Below, piece by piece: positions 25,714 to 33,482 of a DNA stretch of 64,000 nt. Origin of the DNA: Gemmatimonadaceae bacterium (GTDB taxonomy: Bacteria > Gemmatimonadota > Gemmatimonadetes > Gemmatimonadales > Gemmatimonadaceae); assembly GCA_035606695.1 (NCBI GenBank), contig DATNEW010000026.1, forward strand, positions 124,001 to 188,000. The letters run 5' to 3'. A model generated the notes under the pieces. It was not told the DNA's origin and did not search any database. It worked only from the letters and a program-made list of their open reading frames with translations. Made by a program: the position numbers and the translations under genes. Positions within the stretch are counted from its first letter, which is position 1, and each line of letters opens with the position of its first letter.

Positions 25714-27012
25714 ATGAGAATGCTCATTACAGCACTCGTCATGGCTCCCGCGCTAAGGGCGCAGATGCCCGCCGTTCGCCAGATCGGCCGCCTGGAACAC
25801 ATGACGACGGATTCGCTGGCCAGCGCCACCGGCGCGATTCCGCTGCCCGATGGCCGCGTCCTGGTGAACGATGCGCGTGGCCGGCGGCTCCTGGTCTTCG
25901 ATTCGACGCTGTCGCACCCGATCGTCATTGCCGACACGACGGACGCCACGTTGGAGGCGTACAGCCGGCAGGTCGGCTCGTTGATTCACTTCCGCGGTGA
26001 TTCGGCATTGTTCGTCGACGTCGGATCGCTGTCGATGATCGTCGTCCGCCCCGACGGCCGGCTGGGGCGCATCCTTGCCGTGCCGCACCCTGATGACGCG
26101 CAGCATCTGTTCCCGGTTTTTGGACTTCCCGGATTCGACGTGCACGGCCGTCTCGTCTATCACACCGCCGCTGGACCGGAAGGCATCGTCGTGCGGTGCT
26201 GTATTGGCACGTTGCGCGCGACGGACGCGAGCGGCCGCGCCATGACCGGCAAGCAGAAGATTCCAAAGCCGGACAGCGCGTTCCTGGTCGCGGTCGATCT
26301 CTCCGCGCGCCGCACGGACACGATCGCGGCGATCAAGATCGCATACACGCCACAGCGATTCGTGTTCGACAACGACGGATACAACACCGCGATCGAGCAG
26401 ACGTACCGTCCGCTCCCCGTCGTCGACGCGTGGGCGGTGCTGAGCGATGGGACCGTCGCGATCGTCCGCGGGCGGGATTTTCACGTCGATTTCCTGGCGG
26501 CCGGCGGTCGCTGGACGTCTGCGCCGAAGCTGCCGTTCGATTGGCAGCGACTCGACGACGCGCGCAAGATGGCGATCATCGACTCGGCGACGAAGGAAGA
26601 TCAAACGCGGAGGGACAGCCTGGCGCGCCGGCGTGCGACTCAGTCTGGGCCGGGACGCGGCGGCGGTGGACGCGGCGGCGGAGGGCGTAGTGGCGGCGTC
26701 GGCAGTGGGATGGGCGGCCAAGAAGTTCCAGGAATAATCGTCCGCGCCGAGATCCAGGACGTGCCCGATTACGTGCCGCCGTTCGGAGCGAACGCGGCGT
26801 TCGCCGACATGAACGACAACCTGTGGATTCGCACGTCGACGCTCGTCGGTGGTCGACCTGTGTACGACGTCGTGAATCGACGGGGCGAACTGATCGATCG
26901 GGTGCAATTGCCGAGCTTCCGCACGATTGCCGGGTTTGGCCGCGACGTCATCTACATGGCCGTGCAGGATCCGACCGGAGCCGTTCACCTCGAGCGTGCT
27001 CGCATCCATTAA
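25714..27012 (+). CDS. Secreted beta-propeller protein, tandem copy 4 of 5
   Basis: This 432-residue paralogue lies 8 bp after copy 3 and has AGGG before its ATG. The short signal peptide ends near ALRAQ, then MPAVRQIGRLEHMTTDSLAS. It has the blade motifs RVLVNDARGRRLLVFDSTL, SMIVVRPDGRLGRILAVP, DGTVAIVRGRDFHVDF, FDWQRLDDARKMAIIDSA and NLWIRTSTLVGGRPVYDVV. A Gly/Arg linker at about 314-334 is followed by DVPDYVPPFG. Like copy 3 it carries a CC pair in the middle blade. The family lacks lipobox cysteines, so the protein is probably soluble in the periplasm or secreted. Its role is unknown and inferred only from the operon. Confidence 0.78.
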   Translation: MRMLITALVMAPALRAQMPAVRQIGRLEHMTTDSLASATGAIPLPDGRVLVNDARGRRLLVFDSTLSHPIVIADTTDATLEAYSRQVGSLIHFRGDSALFVDVGSLSMIVVRPDGRLGRILAVPHPDDAQHLFPVFGLPGFDVHGRLVYHTAAGPEGIVVRCCIGTLRATDASGRAMTGKQKIPKPDSAFLVAVDLSARRTDTIAAIKIAYTPQRFVFDNDGYNTAIEQTYRPLPVVDAWAVLSDGTVAIVRGRDFHVDFLAAGGRWTSAPKLPFDWQRLDDARKMAIIDSATKEDQTRRDSLARRRATQSGPGRGGGGRGGGGRSGGVGSGMGGQEVPGIIVRAEIQDVPDYVPPFGANAAFADMNDNLWIRTSTLVGGRPVYDVVNRRGELIDRVQLPSFRTIAGFGRDVIYMAVQDPTGAVHLERARIH

Positions 27013-27019
27013 GGGCAAT

Positions 27020-28321
27020 ATGAGATTGCTAATTCTTGTCATTGTGCTGACGGCATCGGCAGCGGACGCGCAGGCGCCGCCGCAAATTCGCCAGATCGGT
27101 GTGCTCGAGCACATGACGCCCACGTCTATGGTTCTCGCGAGCGTGACGAATGCGCTGGCGATGCCCGGCGGACGCGTGTTGATCAACGACACGCGCGGCC
27201 GGCGAGTGCTCCTGCTCGATTCGACGCTCTCGCGCGCCACCGTCGTCGCCGACTCGACGGATGCCACGGCGAACACCTACAGCTACAGCTGGTCGACGCT
27301 CGTGCGCTATCGTGGCGACACCGCGCTGCTCATGGTGCCATCCTCGCTGTCGATGTTCATCATCACGCCCGCCGGCGTTCTCGGGCGCATCATGGCGATG
27401 CCGCGTCCCGAAGAAGCGCCGATGCTCGCCGCGAGCTGGGGCGGCGTGTCCGCGTTCGATCCGCGCGGACGACTCGTGTACTTCGGCGGGCGCGGCGTGC
27501 TTGGCGGTGTTCTGACGCTGCGCACCGGCATGCCGCTGGTGGAGAACGGCAAGCTGACCGAGGTCGGCGCGATGCTCAATCACAACATGCCCGACTTCCT
27601 GCGGCCGGACGGTGTGCGGCTCGATTCGAGCGTCATCGTACGTGTCGATCCGCAGACGCGCGGGCTCGACACACTCGCGTGGCTTCACATTCCGAAATTC
27701 CGCAGGCAAATCAAGCTCGACGAAACCGGCTCGGCGAGCGCGATCGAGACGACGCCCGATCCGATGCCGATCATCGACCAGTGGATACTCCTGCGCGACG
27801 GGACGCTCGCCGTGGTGCGCGGCCGCGATTTTCACATCGATTGGCTCGATCCATCGGGCCACTGGTCGTCGTCGCCGAAAATTCCGTTCGACTGGCAGCA
27901 CGTCGACGACGCACGCAAGCGGCAGTTGATCGACTCGGCGGTCGCGCAACGGCAAGACCAATATGAGCGTGTCGCCGGCGGCCGAGGCAGCGGTGCGGGT
28001 CGCGGCGGCGTCGCGGGTCGGTATCCGTCGCCGACGCCAAACATCGCCGTGCGGCCGGGGCTCGCTGAGGTGGCCGATTATGCTCCGGCGTTCGGCGAGC
28101 ATTCGGTCGAGAGTGACGAGGACGGCAATCTCTGGATTCGCACGACGCAAATCGCGGACGGTCGCCCGGTGTACGACGTGGTGAATCGCCGCGGTGTGGT
28201 AATCGACCGCGTCCAATTGCCAAGGTTTCGCAGTGTGGCGGGGTTCGGGCCCGGTGTGATCTACATGGCGGTGATCGATCCCAACGGAGTGGTGCGGTTG
28301 GAGCGGGCGAGACTGCGCTAG
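27020..28321 (+). CDS. Secreted beta-propeller protein, tandem copy 5 of 5 (end of operon)
   Basis: This 433-residue paralogue starts 7 bp after copy 4 with AGGG ahead of the ATG. The signal peptide ends near AADAQ, then APPQIRQIGVLEHMTPTSMV. Blade motifs are RVLINDTRGRRVLLLDSTL, SMFIITPAGVLGRIMAMP, FDPRGRLVYFGG, DGTLAVVRGRDFHIDWLD and GNLWIRTTQIADGRPVYDVV. A linker with Gly, Arg and Ala at about 319-333 precedes VADYAPAFG. The C-terminal DRVQLPRFRSVAGFGPGV matches the family. It is the last gene of the co-directional series, and the following genes are on the other strand. I saw no clear terminator in the short gap downstream. Confidence 0.78.
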   Translation: MRLLILVIVLTASAADAQAPPQIRQIGVLEHMTPTSMVLASVTNALAMPGGRVLINDTRGRRVLLLDSTLSRATVVADSTDATANTYSYSWSTLVRYRGDTALLMVPSSLSMFIITPAGVLGRIMAMPRPEEAPMLAASWGGVSAFDPRGRLVYFGGRGVLGGVLTLRTGMPLVENGKLTEVGAMLNHNMPDFLRPDGVRLDSSVIVRVDPQTRGLDTLAWLHIPKFRRQIKLDETGSASAIETTPDPMPIIDQWILLRDGTLAVVRGRDFHIDWLDPSGHWSSSPKIPFDWQHVDDARKRQLIDSAVAQRQDQYERVAGGRGSGAGRGGVAGRYPSPTPNIAVRPGLAEVADYAPAFGEHSVESDEDGNLWIRTTQIADGRPVYDVVNRRGVVIDRVQLPRFRSVAGFGPGVIYMAVIDPNGVVRLERARLR

Positions 28322-28345
28322 CGCTGCGCCATTCGCCGCGCGTTG

Positions 28346-28726
28346 TTACTCCGTTGAAGCGGCGCGTTTCCGCGGCCTTCCACCTTTTTTTCCATTCGCT
28401 CGAGCAGCCGCAGCTTTCGCGTCCGACGTCGACCCACCCGCGACGCGAGCGAACTCACGCGCGGCGAGTCTTTGGCCGATCGCCTCGACGACCAGCGCCG
28501 GCACGCTGTAGTCGGCGTCAAGTGCCTCGAAATGCAGGATGTTGCCTTTACCGATCACTTCGATGTCCGCGATCTGTTCGGGCTCGGCCTCTCGAATCTC
28601 TCGGAGGCGGGCGATCGGCACGCCGACGAAAAACCCGTTCGTGAGCTCTATGACGATGCGGTGCCGGTGGGCATCGTAGCACGCTGAGGCCGCGCGCGGC
28701 GACCCGGTCTTGAATCGTCTAGCCAT
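28346..28726 (-). CDS. DUF2442-type protein, probable antitoxin-like partner
   Basis: This 126-residue protein has a central DUF2442 pattern: ACYDAHRHRIVIELTNG, VPIARLREIREAEPEQIADIEVIGKGNILHFEALDADYSVPALVVEAIGQRL. DUF2442 genes are commonly paired with DUF4160 genes and are suspected toxin-antitoxin-type modules. The C-terminus is a basic, Ala-rich tail (AKAAAARANGKKGGRPRKRA) that looks nucleic-acid binding. Its start overlaps the end of the upstream DUF4160 gene by 8 bp, so the two are translationally coupled. Function is inferred from pairing; no experiment-based role can be read from the sequence. Confidence 0.75.
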   Translation of the reverse strand: MARRFKTGSPRAASACYDAHRHRIVIELTNGFFVGVPIARLREIREAEPEQIADIEVIGKGNILHFEALDADYSVPALVVEAIGQRLAAREFARVAGGSTSDAKAAAARANGKKGGRPRKRAASTE

Positions 28727-28967
28727 GAATCTCTCTCCAACGCTTCAGCAGTAGCGCCGTGTGCTCGGTGACGATCTGCTCGGCCTTTCGCACGTCTCTT
28801 GGCTTCATGCCATCAACCCGCATCGTTGTCTGGCACTTGCGTTCCTGTACCAGTTGAATGACCGCAATCCCGTCGGCATTTACCACATGCACGTGAGGGG
28901 GCGGATGTTCGCGCGGCGGAAACAGAACGAGAACGCGGAAGCCGCCGAGACGCAGCACAGCCGGCAT
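28719..28967 (-). CDS. DUF4160 family protein
   Basis: This 82-residue protein has the DUF4160 signature: RVLVLFPPREHPPPHVHVVN (the HxPPHVHV motif), followed by MKPRDVRKAEQIVTEHTALLLKRW. The family is small and of unproven function, and is usually encoded next to DUF2442. I chose ATG 28967 (MPAVLRLGGF) because family members begin just before this motif; a longer frame to 29078 lacks support. A perfect palindrome lies directly upstream (28975-28991), suggesting autoregulation of the pair. The genes lie between the propeller operon and priA, on the opposite strand, and look like a small accessory module. Confidence 0.78.
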   Translation of the reverse strand: MPAVLRLGGFRVLVLFPPREHPPPHVHVVNADGIAVIQLVQERKCQTTMRVDGMKPRDVRKAEQIVTEHTALLLKRWREIHG

Positions 28968-28974
28968 GATATAT

Positions 28975-28991
28975 AACCCAACGGTTGGGTT
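28975..28991 (-). promoter_or_regulatory. Perfect palindrome upstream of the DUF4160/DUF2442 pair
   Basis: AACCCAAC at 28975-28982 and GTTGGGTT at 28984-28991 are perfect reverse complements around one base. The palindrome is centred 16 bp upstream of the DUF4160 start codon and flanked by AT-rich TATA-containing sequence on both sides. A position overlapping the probable promoter fits an operator for autorepression, as is usual for paired two-gene modules. Binding is inferred. Confidence 0.55.
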
Positions 28992-29115
28992 TATACAAGA
29001 GAGGAACGTCGGGTCGCGCATGATCCGTTCTGCGCGCGACGCGATCGGACCATGACCCAAAGAGGCGCGGGGAGGCATACGATCGCTCGGTGCCCCCGCG
29101 TTAACTTGCTAGGCC

Positions 29116-31371
29116 ATGCTCGTCGACGTCGCCCTCCCGTTGCCGCTCTTCCGCAACTTCACCTACGAAGTCGACGACGCCGACGCGCAGCGCGCGCGCA
29201 TCGGGATGCGCGCGGTCGTGCCATTCCGCACGCACAAGGAAGTCGGCATCATCGTCGGAGTCGGCGAGCCGAAGGAAGGCGTCAAGCCAAAACGCGTCCA
29301 GGCGCTCCCTGACGCCGAGCCCGTGATGAGCGAGCGCATGCTCGCGCTCGCGCGCTGGCTCTCCGAGTACTACATCGTCCCGCTCGGACTCGCGCTTCGA
29401 AGCATGCTGCCCGCCGCGCTCTCGTCGCATGCGACGCCCGAACCCGTGCGCCGCACGCGCCGTGTCGCCGAGTTGCGGCGCGATCTGCCGTCGCTCATTC
29501 ACCGTGAGCGAATCTTCGCGCGCGCGCCGCAGCAGCGCGCACTCTTCGAGCTCATCGAGTCGCTCGGCGGACGCGTCGCGGTCGAGCATCTCACCGATCG
29601 ACTGAGCTTCTCGCCGTCGGTGCTCAAGGCGCTCGTCGCGCGCGGCATCGTGTCGGTCGAAACCGAAGTCATCTCGCGCGATCCATTCGCGTGGCGCGCG
29701 GTGCAAGCGGCGGCGCGGCACGAACCGTCGGCGGCGCAACGCGACGCGATCAATCGCCTGCACACCGGCGCTCCCGGTGAGGTGTTCCTGCTGCACGGCG
29801 TCACGGGCAGCGGAAAGACGCTCGTCTACATCGAGTTGCTGCGCCGCGTGGTGCTGGAGCAGGGGAAGTCGGCGATCGTGCTGGTGCCGGAGATCGCGTT
29901 GACGCCGCAGACGGTGGATCGTTTTCGCGCCGTGTTCGGCGACGAGATCGCCGTGCTGCACAGCGCGTTGAGCGACGGCGAGCGATACGACGAATGGCTC
30001 GCCCTGCGCGAGGGACGCAAGCGCATCGCCGTCGGCGCACGCTCCGCCATCTTCGCGCCGCTCGCCAACCTCGGCGCCATCGTCGTGGATGAGGAGCACG
30101 AGTCGAGCTACAAGCAGGGCGAGACGCCGCGCTATCACGCTCGCGAAGTCGCGATCGTTCGCGCGCGCGCCGAGGGCGCGATCGTGGTGCTCGGCAGCGC
30201 GACACCGAGCCTCGAGAGCTGGACCAACGCGCACGGCGGAAAGTATCAGTTGCTCGAGCTGCCCGATCGTGTCGGCGCGGGCAAGCTGCCGAAAGTCGAC
30301 GTGATCGATCGCCGCGACGCCGGCAAGGCGAAGCGAGAAGCCGAGGACGCGGGTTCCTGGCTGCGGCTCGTGATCAGCGAGGAGTTGGAGCGCGCGCTGT
30401 CCGATCGGTTGCAGAAAAAGGAGCAGAGCATTCTCCTGCTCAACCGCCGCGGGTACGCGAGCTTCGTGCAGTGCGGCGCGTGCGGCTTCGTCGAGACGTG
30501 TCCGAATTGCTCGATCAGCCTGACGTATCATCGCACGCCGGAGCGGCTCATCTGCCACTACTGCCAGCACGCGCAGCCGCTGCGCGACGTGTGCCCGCAG
30601 TGCGCCGGGACCGTGTTGCGCCAGCGCGGGTTGGGTACGCAGCAAGTCGAACGTCTGCTGGCGGACCGCTTCTCGAGCGCGCGCATCGCCCGCATGGACG
30701 TCGACACGACGAGCGGCAAGTGGGCGCACGCCGAGATTCTGGATCGCGTTGCGAGCGGGGAGGTCGACATCCTGCTGGGTACGCAGATGATCGCCAAGGG
30801 TTTAGACTTTCCTAATGTGACGCTGGTCGGCGTGGTGGACGCCGACGTCGGGATCAATCTGCCCGACTTCCGCGCGAGCGAACGGTGCTTTCAGCTCCTG
30901 AGCCAGGTGGCGGGCCGCGCGGGACGTGGTCCGAAGGGCGGCCGCGTGTTCATTCAGACGCGCGTGCCGGATCATCACGCCGTGCGATGCGCGGTGTCGC
31001 ACGACTACCATACGTTCGCGCGGCTCGAGCTGGATGGGCGGGTGACGCCCGCGTATCCGCCCAACGTGAGGCTGGCGAACGTGGTGTTCAGCGGCAAGAC
31101 CGAGGCGGGAACCGCCGCACTCGCGACGGCGGCGACGACGTGGCTGCACGGCTTGCTTCGCAAGCGACCGATGGCGGGCCTCTCGATCATAGGACCGGCG
31201 CCGTGCCCGGTGGAGCGGATCAAGAACCGCTGGCGCTGGCACGTGCTGCTCAAGGCGGAACGCGCCGCGGACCTCACCCGGCTCGGCCGCTATTTCCTGG
31301 AGCGCTTCCCCGTGCCGAAGGACGGAGAGATGCGCGTCACCCTCGATCGGGACCCCGTGGCGCTGCTCTAG
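29116..31371 (+). CDS. priA: Primosomal protein N' (replication restart helicase PriA)
   Basis: This 751-residue PriA has all expected parts. The N-terminal 3'-DNA-binding domain (LPLPLFRNFTYEV, VVPFRTHKEVGIIVGV) is followed by a winged-helix segment. Helicase lobe 1 has Walker A GVTGSGKTLVY and the DEEH box. A zinc-binding domain with eight cysteines follows (QCGACGFVETCPNC and CHYCQH ... CPQC). Lobe 2 contains GTQMIAKGLDFPNVTLVGV and QVAGRAGRG. PriA reloads the replisome at stalled forks. The DEEH box and SYKQGETPRYHAREVA are intact, so the helicase should be active. The gene appears monocistronic, with an intergenic gap before the next lipoprotein gene. Confidence 0.97.
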   Translation: MLVDVALPLPLFRNFTYEVDDADAQRARIGMRAVVPFRTHKEVGIIVGVGEPKEGVKPKRVQALPDAEPVMSERMLALARWLSEYYIVPLGLALRSMLPAALSSHATPEPVRRTRRVAELRRDLPSLIHRERIFARAPQQRALFELIESLGGRVAVEHLTDRLSFSPSVLKALVARGIVSVETEVISRDPFAWRAVQAAARHEPSAAQRDAINRLHTGAPGEVFLLHGVTGSGKTLVYIELLRRVVLEQGKSAIVLVPEIALTPQTVDRFRAVFGDEIAVLHSALSDGERYDEWLALREGRKRIAVGARSAIFAPLANLGAIVVDEEHESSYKQGETPRYHAREVAIVRARAEGAIVVLGSATPSLESWTNAHGGKYQLLELPDRVGAGKLPKVDVIDRRDAGKAKREAEDAGSWLRLVISEELERALSDRLQKKEQSILLLNRRGYASFVQCGACGFVETCPNCSISLTYHRTPERLICHYCQHAQPLRDVCPQCAGTVLRQRGLGTQQVERLLADRFSSARIARMDVDTTSGKWAHAEILDRVASGEVDILLGTQMIAKGLDFPNVTLVGVVDADVGINLPDFRASERCFQLLSQVAGRAGRGPKGGRVFIQTRVPDHHAVRCAVSHDYHTFARLELDGRVTPAYPPNVRLANVVFSGKTEAGTAALATAATTWLHGLLRKRPMAGLSIIGPAPCPVERIKNRWRWHVLLKAERAADLTRLGRYFLERFPVPKDGEMRVTLDRDPVALL

Positions 31372-31697
31372 CTGCTCTTCAGGCCGCTTCAAAAAAGTTC
31401 CCAGATTACAAAATCTTAGTGCGTCGCTGTTCGTAAACATCTAGCTAACAGTTTCTGTACGCCGTAAAATCGGCCCCCATGCGCGGGCGTTGAGTTGCAT
31501 TGCGTTGCACGCGCGCGAGGCGGAGCGAGCCTCACAAAGTCCTGGAACGTCGCGGTCGGAAGACTGGCTGGCGAAGGCGCCACCGATGAACAACTGAAAC
31601 ACCCAGTGTGTGCTTGACCATCACGATGCCGTGGTGTGCTTGCTTGCGTGCGTCGCTTACGACTGCACGCGTCATCGTTCGCAGGAGTAATCCGCAG
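31372..31697 (+). other. Intergenic leader between priA and a lipoprotein gene
   Basis: This 326-bp gap has no supported gene. The first 80 bp after priA are AT-richer (AAAAAAGTTCCCAGATTACA). The distal part is GC-rich and could fold, for example GAGGC at 31517-31521 with GCCTC at 31529-31533. I could not assign a known RNA family or a convincing promoter. A good ribosome-binding site (AGGAG) lies 10 bp before the ATG at 31698. Confidence 0.4.
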
Positions 31698-32768
31698 ATG
31701 CATCATCGTTCCCGCCCCCGCCCCCGCCCCCACGCCGCGCGGTTTGCCGGCGCCATCGTGTCCCTGATGTTCCTTGCCGCGTGCTCGGAGAAATCGCCGA
31801 GTCCCGTGGCGCCACCTGCGCCACGAGACATCTCCGCCACGTTCGACAAGGGGAATGGGCAAGGCAACGACAATGACGAGGTGCTCGATCACGCGATCAT
31901 TCACCCGACGATCGACGGGATGGATGCATTCCGCGCGAGTCACGGCAACGCGGCCACCGGAGCGGCGGCCACCGCCGGGGCGAATCTCACGTATCACGGC
32001 GGTGTGGGCGGTATCGGCGTCGAAACGTCGCCGCGTGTGTACGTGGTCTTCTACGGCTCCCAGTGGAGCAACGATCCGTCGGGCGAAGCAACGCTCGTTC
32101 AGAATTTCCTGAGAGGCGTCGGCGGCAGCAGCTGGTTGAACAGCGTGACGCAGTACTGCCAGGGCGTCGCGGTGGGTACGGTGCAATGCGGCTCGTCGGG
32201 CACGCACGCCGGAAATCCCGCGAACATTCTGATCGGTGTGTGGTTCGACAACGCCTCCGCGGCACCGCGGCGTCCCTCGCAGTCGCAGCTCGCGGCCGAG
32301 GCGGTGCGTGCGGCGAATCATTTCGGGAATACCACGGCGTCGAGCAACGTGAGCTCGCAGTACGTCATCGCCACGGCGCATGGTGCCAACTCCTCGGGCT
32401 TCGGTTCGCAGTATTGCGCGTATCACAGCTCGACGTCGTCGACGGCCGGCAACGTCGCGTACACGAACCTGCCGTACATCACGGATGCGGGTGCCAGCTG
32501 CGGCGCCAACTTCCTGAACATGGGCGCGAACGCGGGGGTCACGATCGTCGGCGGTCACGAGTTGGCCGAGACGATCTCCGATCAGTTCCCGAACGGCGGC
32601 TGGCTGGACAGCAGCGGTGCGGAGAACGGCGACAAGTGCGCGTGGATTTCATCGGGCCAGGGCGCGTCGGCGAAGATCACGCTCAGCACGGGAACGTTCC
32701 CGGTGCAAACGCTGTGGAGCAATGCGTTCAATGGTGGGGCGGGTGGGTGCGTGTTGTCGTACCCGTAA
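31698..32768 (+). CDS. Secreted lipoprotein, putative metallopeptidase (HELAE motif)
   Basis: This 356-residue protein has a lipoprotein signal peptide (IVSLMFLAAC) after a His/Arg/Pro-rich N-terminus. The mature part contains VYVVFYGSQW, a disulfide-rich middle (YCQGVAVGTVQC) and GGHELAETISDQFPNGGWLDS, followed by GAENGDKCAW. An HExxE core near a DKCAW segment is seen in secreted actinobacterial and plant-like proteins thought to be metallopeptidases. The exact family and catalytic residues are uncertain, because the canonical HExxH is not complete. The ATG at 31698 is chosen for its ribosome-binding site and lipobox. It appears to be a single-gene unit with a strong hairpin terminator 125 bp downstream. 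Confidence 0.65.
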   Translation: MHHRSRPRPRPHAARFAGAIVSLMFLAACSEKSPSPVAPPAPRDISATFDKGNGQGNDNDEVLDHAIIHPTIDGMDAFRASHGNAATGAAATAGANLTYHGGVGGIGVETSPRVYVVFYGSQWSNDPSGEATLVQNFLRGVGGSSWLNSVTQYCQGVAVGTVQCGSSGTHAGNPANILIGVWFDNASAAPRRPSQSQLAAEAVRAANHFGNTTASSNVSSQYVIATAHGANSSGFGSQYCAYHSSTSSTAGNVAYTNLPYITDAGASCGANFLNMGANAGVTIVGGHELAETISDQFPNGGWLDSSGAENGDKCAWISSGQGASAKITLSTGTFPVQTLWSNAFNGGAGGCVLSYP

Positions 32769-33009
32769 CCACGGACGCCGGCGGACGAGCACAGAACGGC
32801 ACGGAGACGGCGTTCACCGTGAACTGCCGTGTCGTGTGAATGAACTGTGACGGAACTTGAATGAACGGTGAACGACGGCGAAAGAACGAGACCCTCAGGA
32901 TGCTTCGGAACGCGAAGCATCCTGAGTTTTTTTCAAATGAATTCACGTGCAACGCACGTGCTGACGCCGTCTCCGTGCCGGTCCGTGGCCGTCCGCTCCT
33001 GGCCGTGGT
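32768..33009. repeat. Palindromic repeat of the CCACGGAC type enclosing a terminator
   Basis: Positions 32768-32813 and 32964-33009 are imperfect reverse complements over 46 bp (roughly 80% by eye), with the identical block CGGCACGGAGACGGCGT at the inner end of each arm. The 150-bp loop holds a strong terminator hairpin (32894-32933). The arm sequence matches the repeat at 15842-15970. The right arm ends about 20 bp before the operator of the second BlaI-type gene. Confidence 0.7.
32894..32933 (+). terminator. Strong Rho-independent terminator
   Basis: CTCAGGATGCTTCG (32894-32907) pairs perfectly with CGAAGCATCCTGAG (32913-32926) around a 5-nt loop, giving a 14-bp stem followed by seven T residues. 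It lies about 125 bp after the putative metallopeptidase gene on the same strand and would separate it from the second BlaI operon. Confidence 0.88.
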
Positions 33010-33029
33010 CAGGCGGCTTCGACCCGAAG

Positions 33030-33073
33030 TACGACGACTCTCGTATTGACAAGTACGAGAGCCGTCGTAGATT
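33030..33073 (+). promoter_or_regulatory. Promoter and 16-bp-arm palindromic operator of the second BlaI/M56 pair
   Basis: TTGACA at 33046-33051 is a perfect -35 box, with TAGATT at 33068-33073 as -10 and 16-bp spacing. The -35 box sits in the loop of a large palindrome: TACGACGACTCTCGTA (33030-33045) and TACGAGAGCCGTCGTA (33054-33069) are reverse complements with a single mismatch. BlaI-family proteins bind such dyads to repress their own operon. The TAC...GTA ends resemble the TACA/TGTA half-sites of classical BlaI/MecI operators more than the first operon does. Confidence 0.75.
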
Positions 33074-33080
33074 GCGTCAC

Positions 33081-33482
33081 ATGTCCGCCCACCCCGTCCC
33101 CACGCCCGCCGAGCTCGAGCTCCTGCGCCTGCTGTGGCGTCACGGGCCCCAGACCGTGCGCGACGTGCACGAGCGCATCAAGCGACGGCGCGACATCGGA
33201 TACACGACGGTCCTCAAGACGCTGCAGGTCATGGCGGAGAAAGGCTTGGTCACGCGCGACGAATCGTCGCGCTCGCACGTGTACGCCGCGGCCGTGCACG
33301 AAACGGCCGTGAAGCGGCGCTTGGTGAGCGACCTGGTCGAGAGCGCCTTCGACGGCTCCGCCGCCGGTCTCGTGATGCAAGCCCTGTCCACGCGGCGTGC
33401 ATCGCCGGAAGAGATCAAGGAAATCCGCCGACTGCTCGACACGATGAAGCGCCGCGAGGAAGAGGAGGAGCGCGATGATTGA
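33081..33482 (+). CDS. BlaI/MecI-family transcriptional repressor (second pair)
   Basis: This 133-residue repressor has a winged helix (PTPAELELLRLLWRHGPQTV, RDIGYTTVLKTLQVMAEKGL) and a C-terminal dimerisation region (LVSDLVESAFDGSAAGLVMQ ... IKEIRRLLDTMKRREEEE). The GYTTVLKTLQ helix is typical of BlaI/CopY DNA recognition. It begins 8 bp after the predicted -10 box and palindrome, so the leader is very short. It overlaps the M56 gene by 8 bp. Two independent BlaI/M56 pairs in one window suggest that this regulator type has expanded in the genome. Confidence 0.93.
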   Translation: MSAHPVPTPAELELLRLLWRHGPQTVRDVHERIKRRRDIGYTTVLKTLQVMAEKGLVTRDESSRSHVYAAAVHETAVKRRLVSDLVESAFDGSAAGLVMQALSTRRASPEEIKEIRRLLDTMKRREEEEERDD

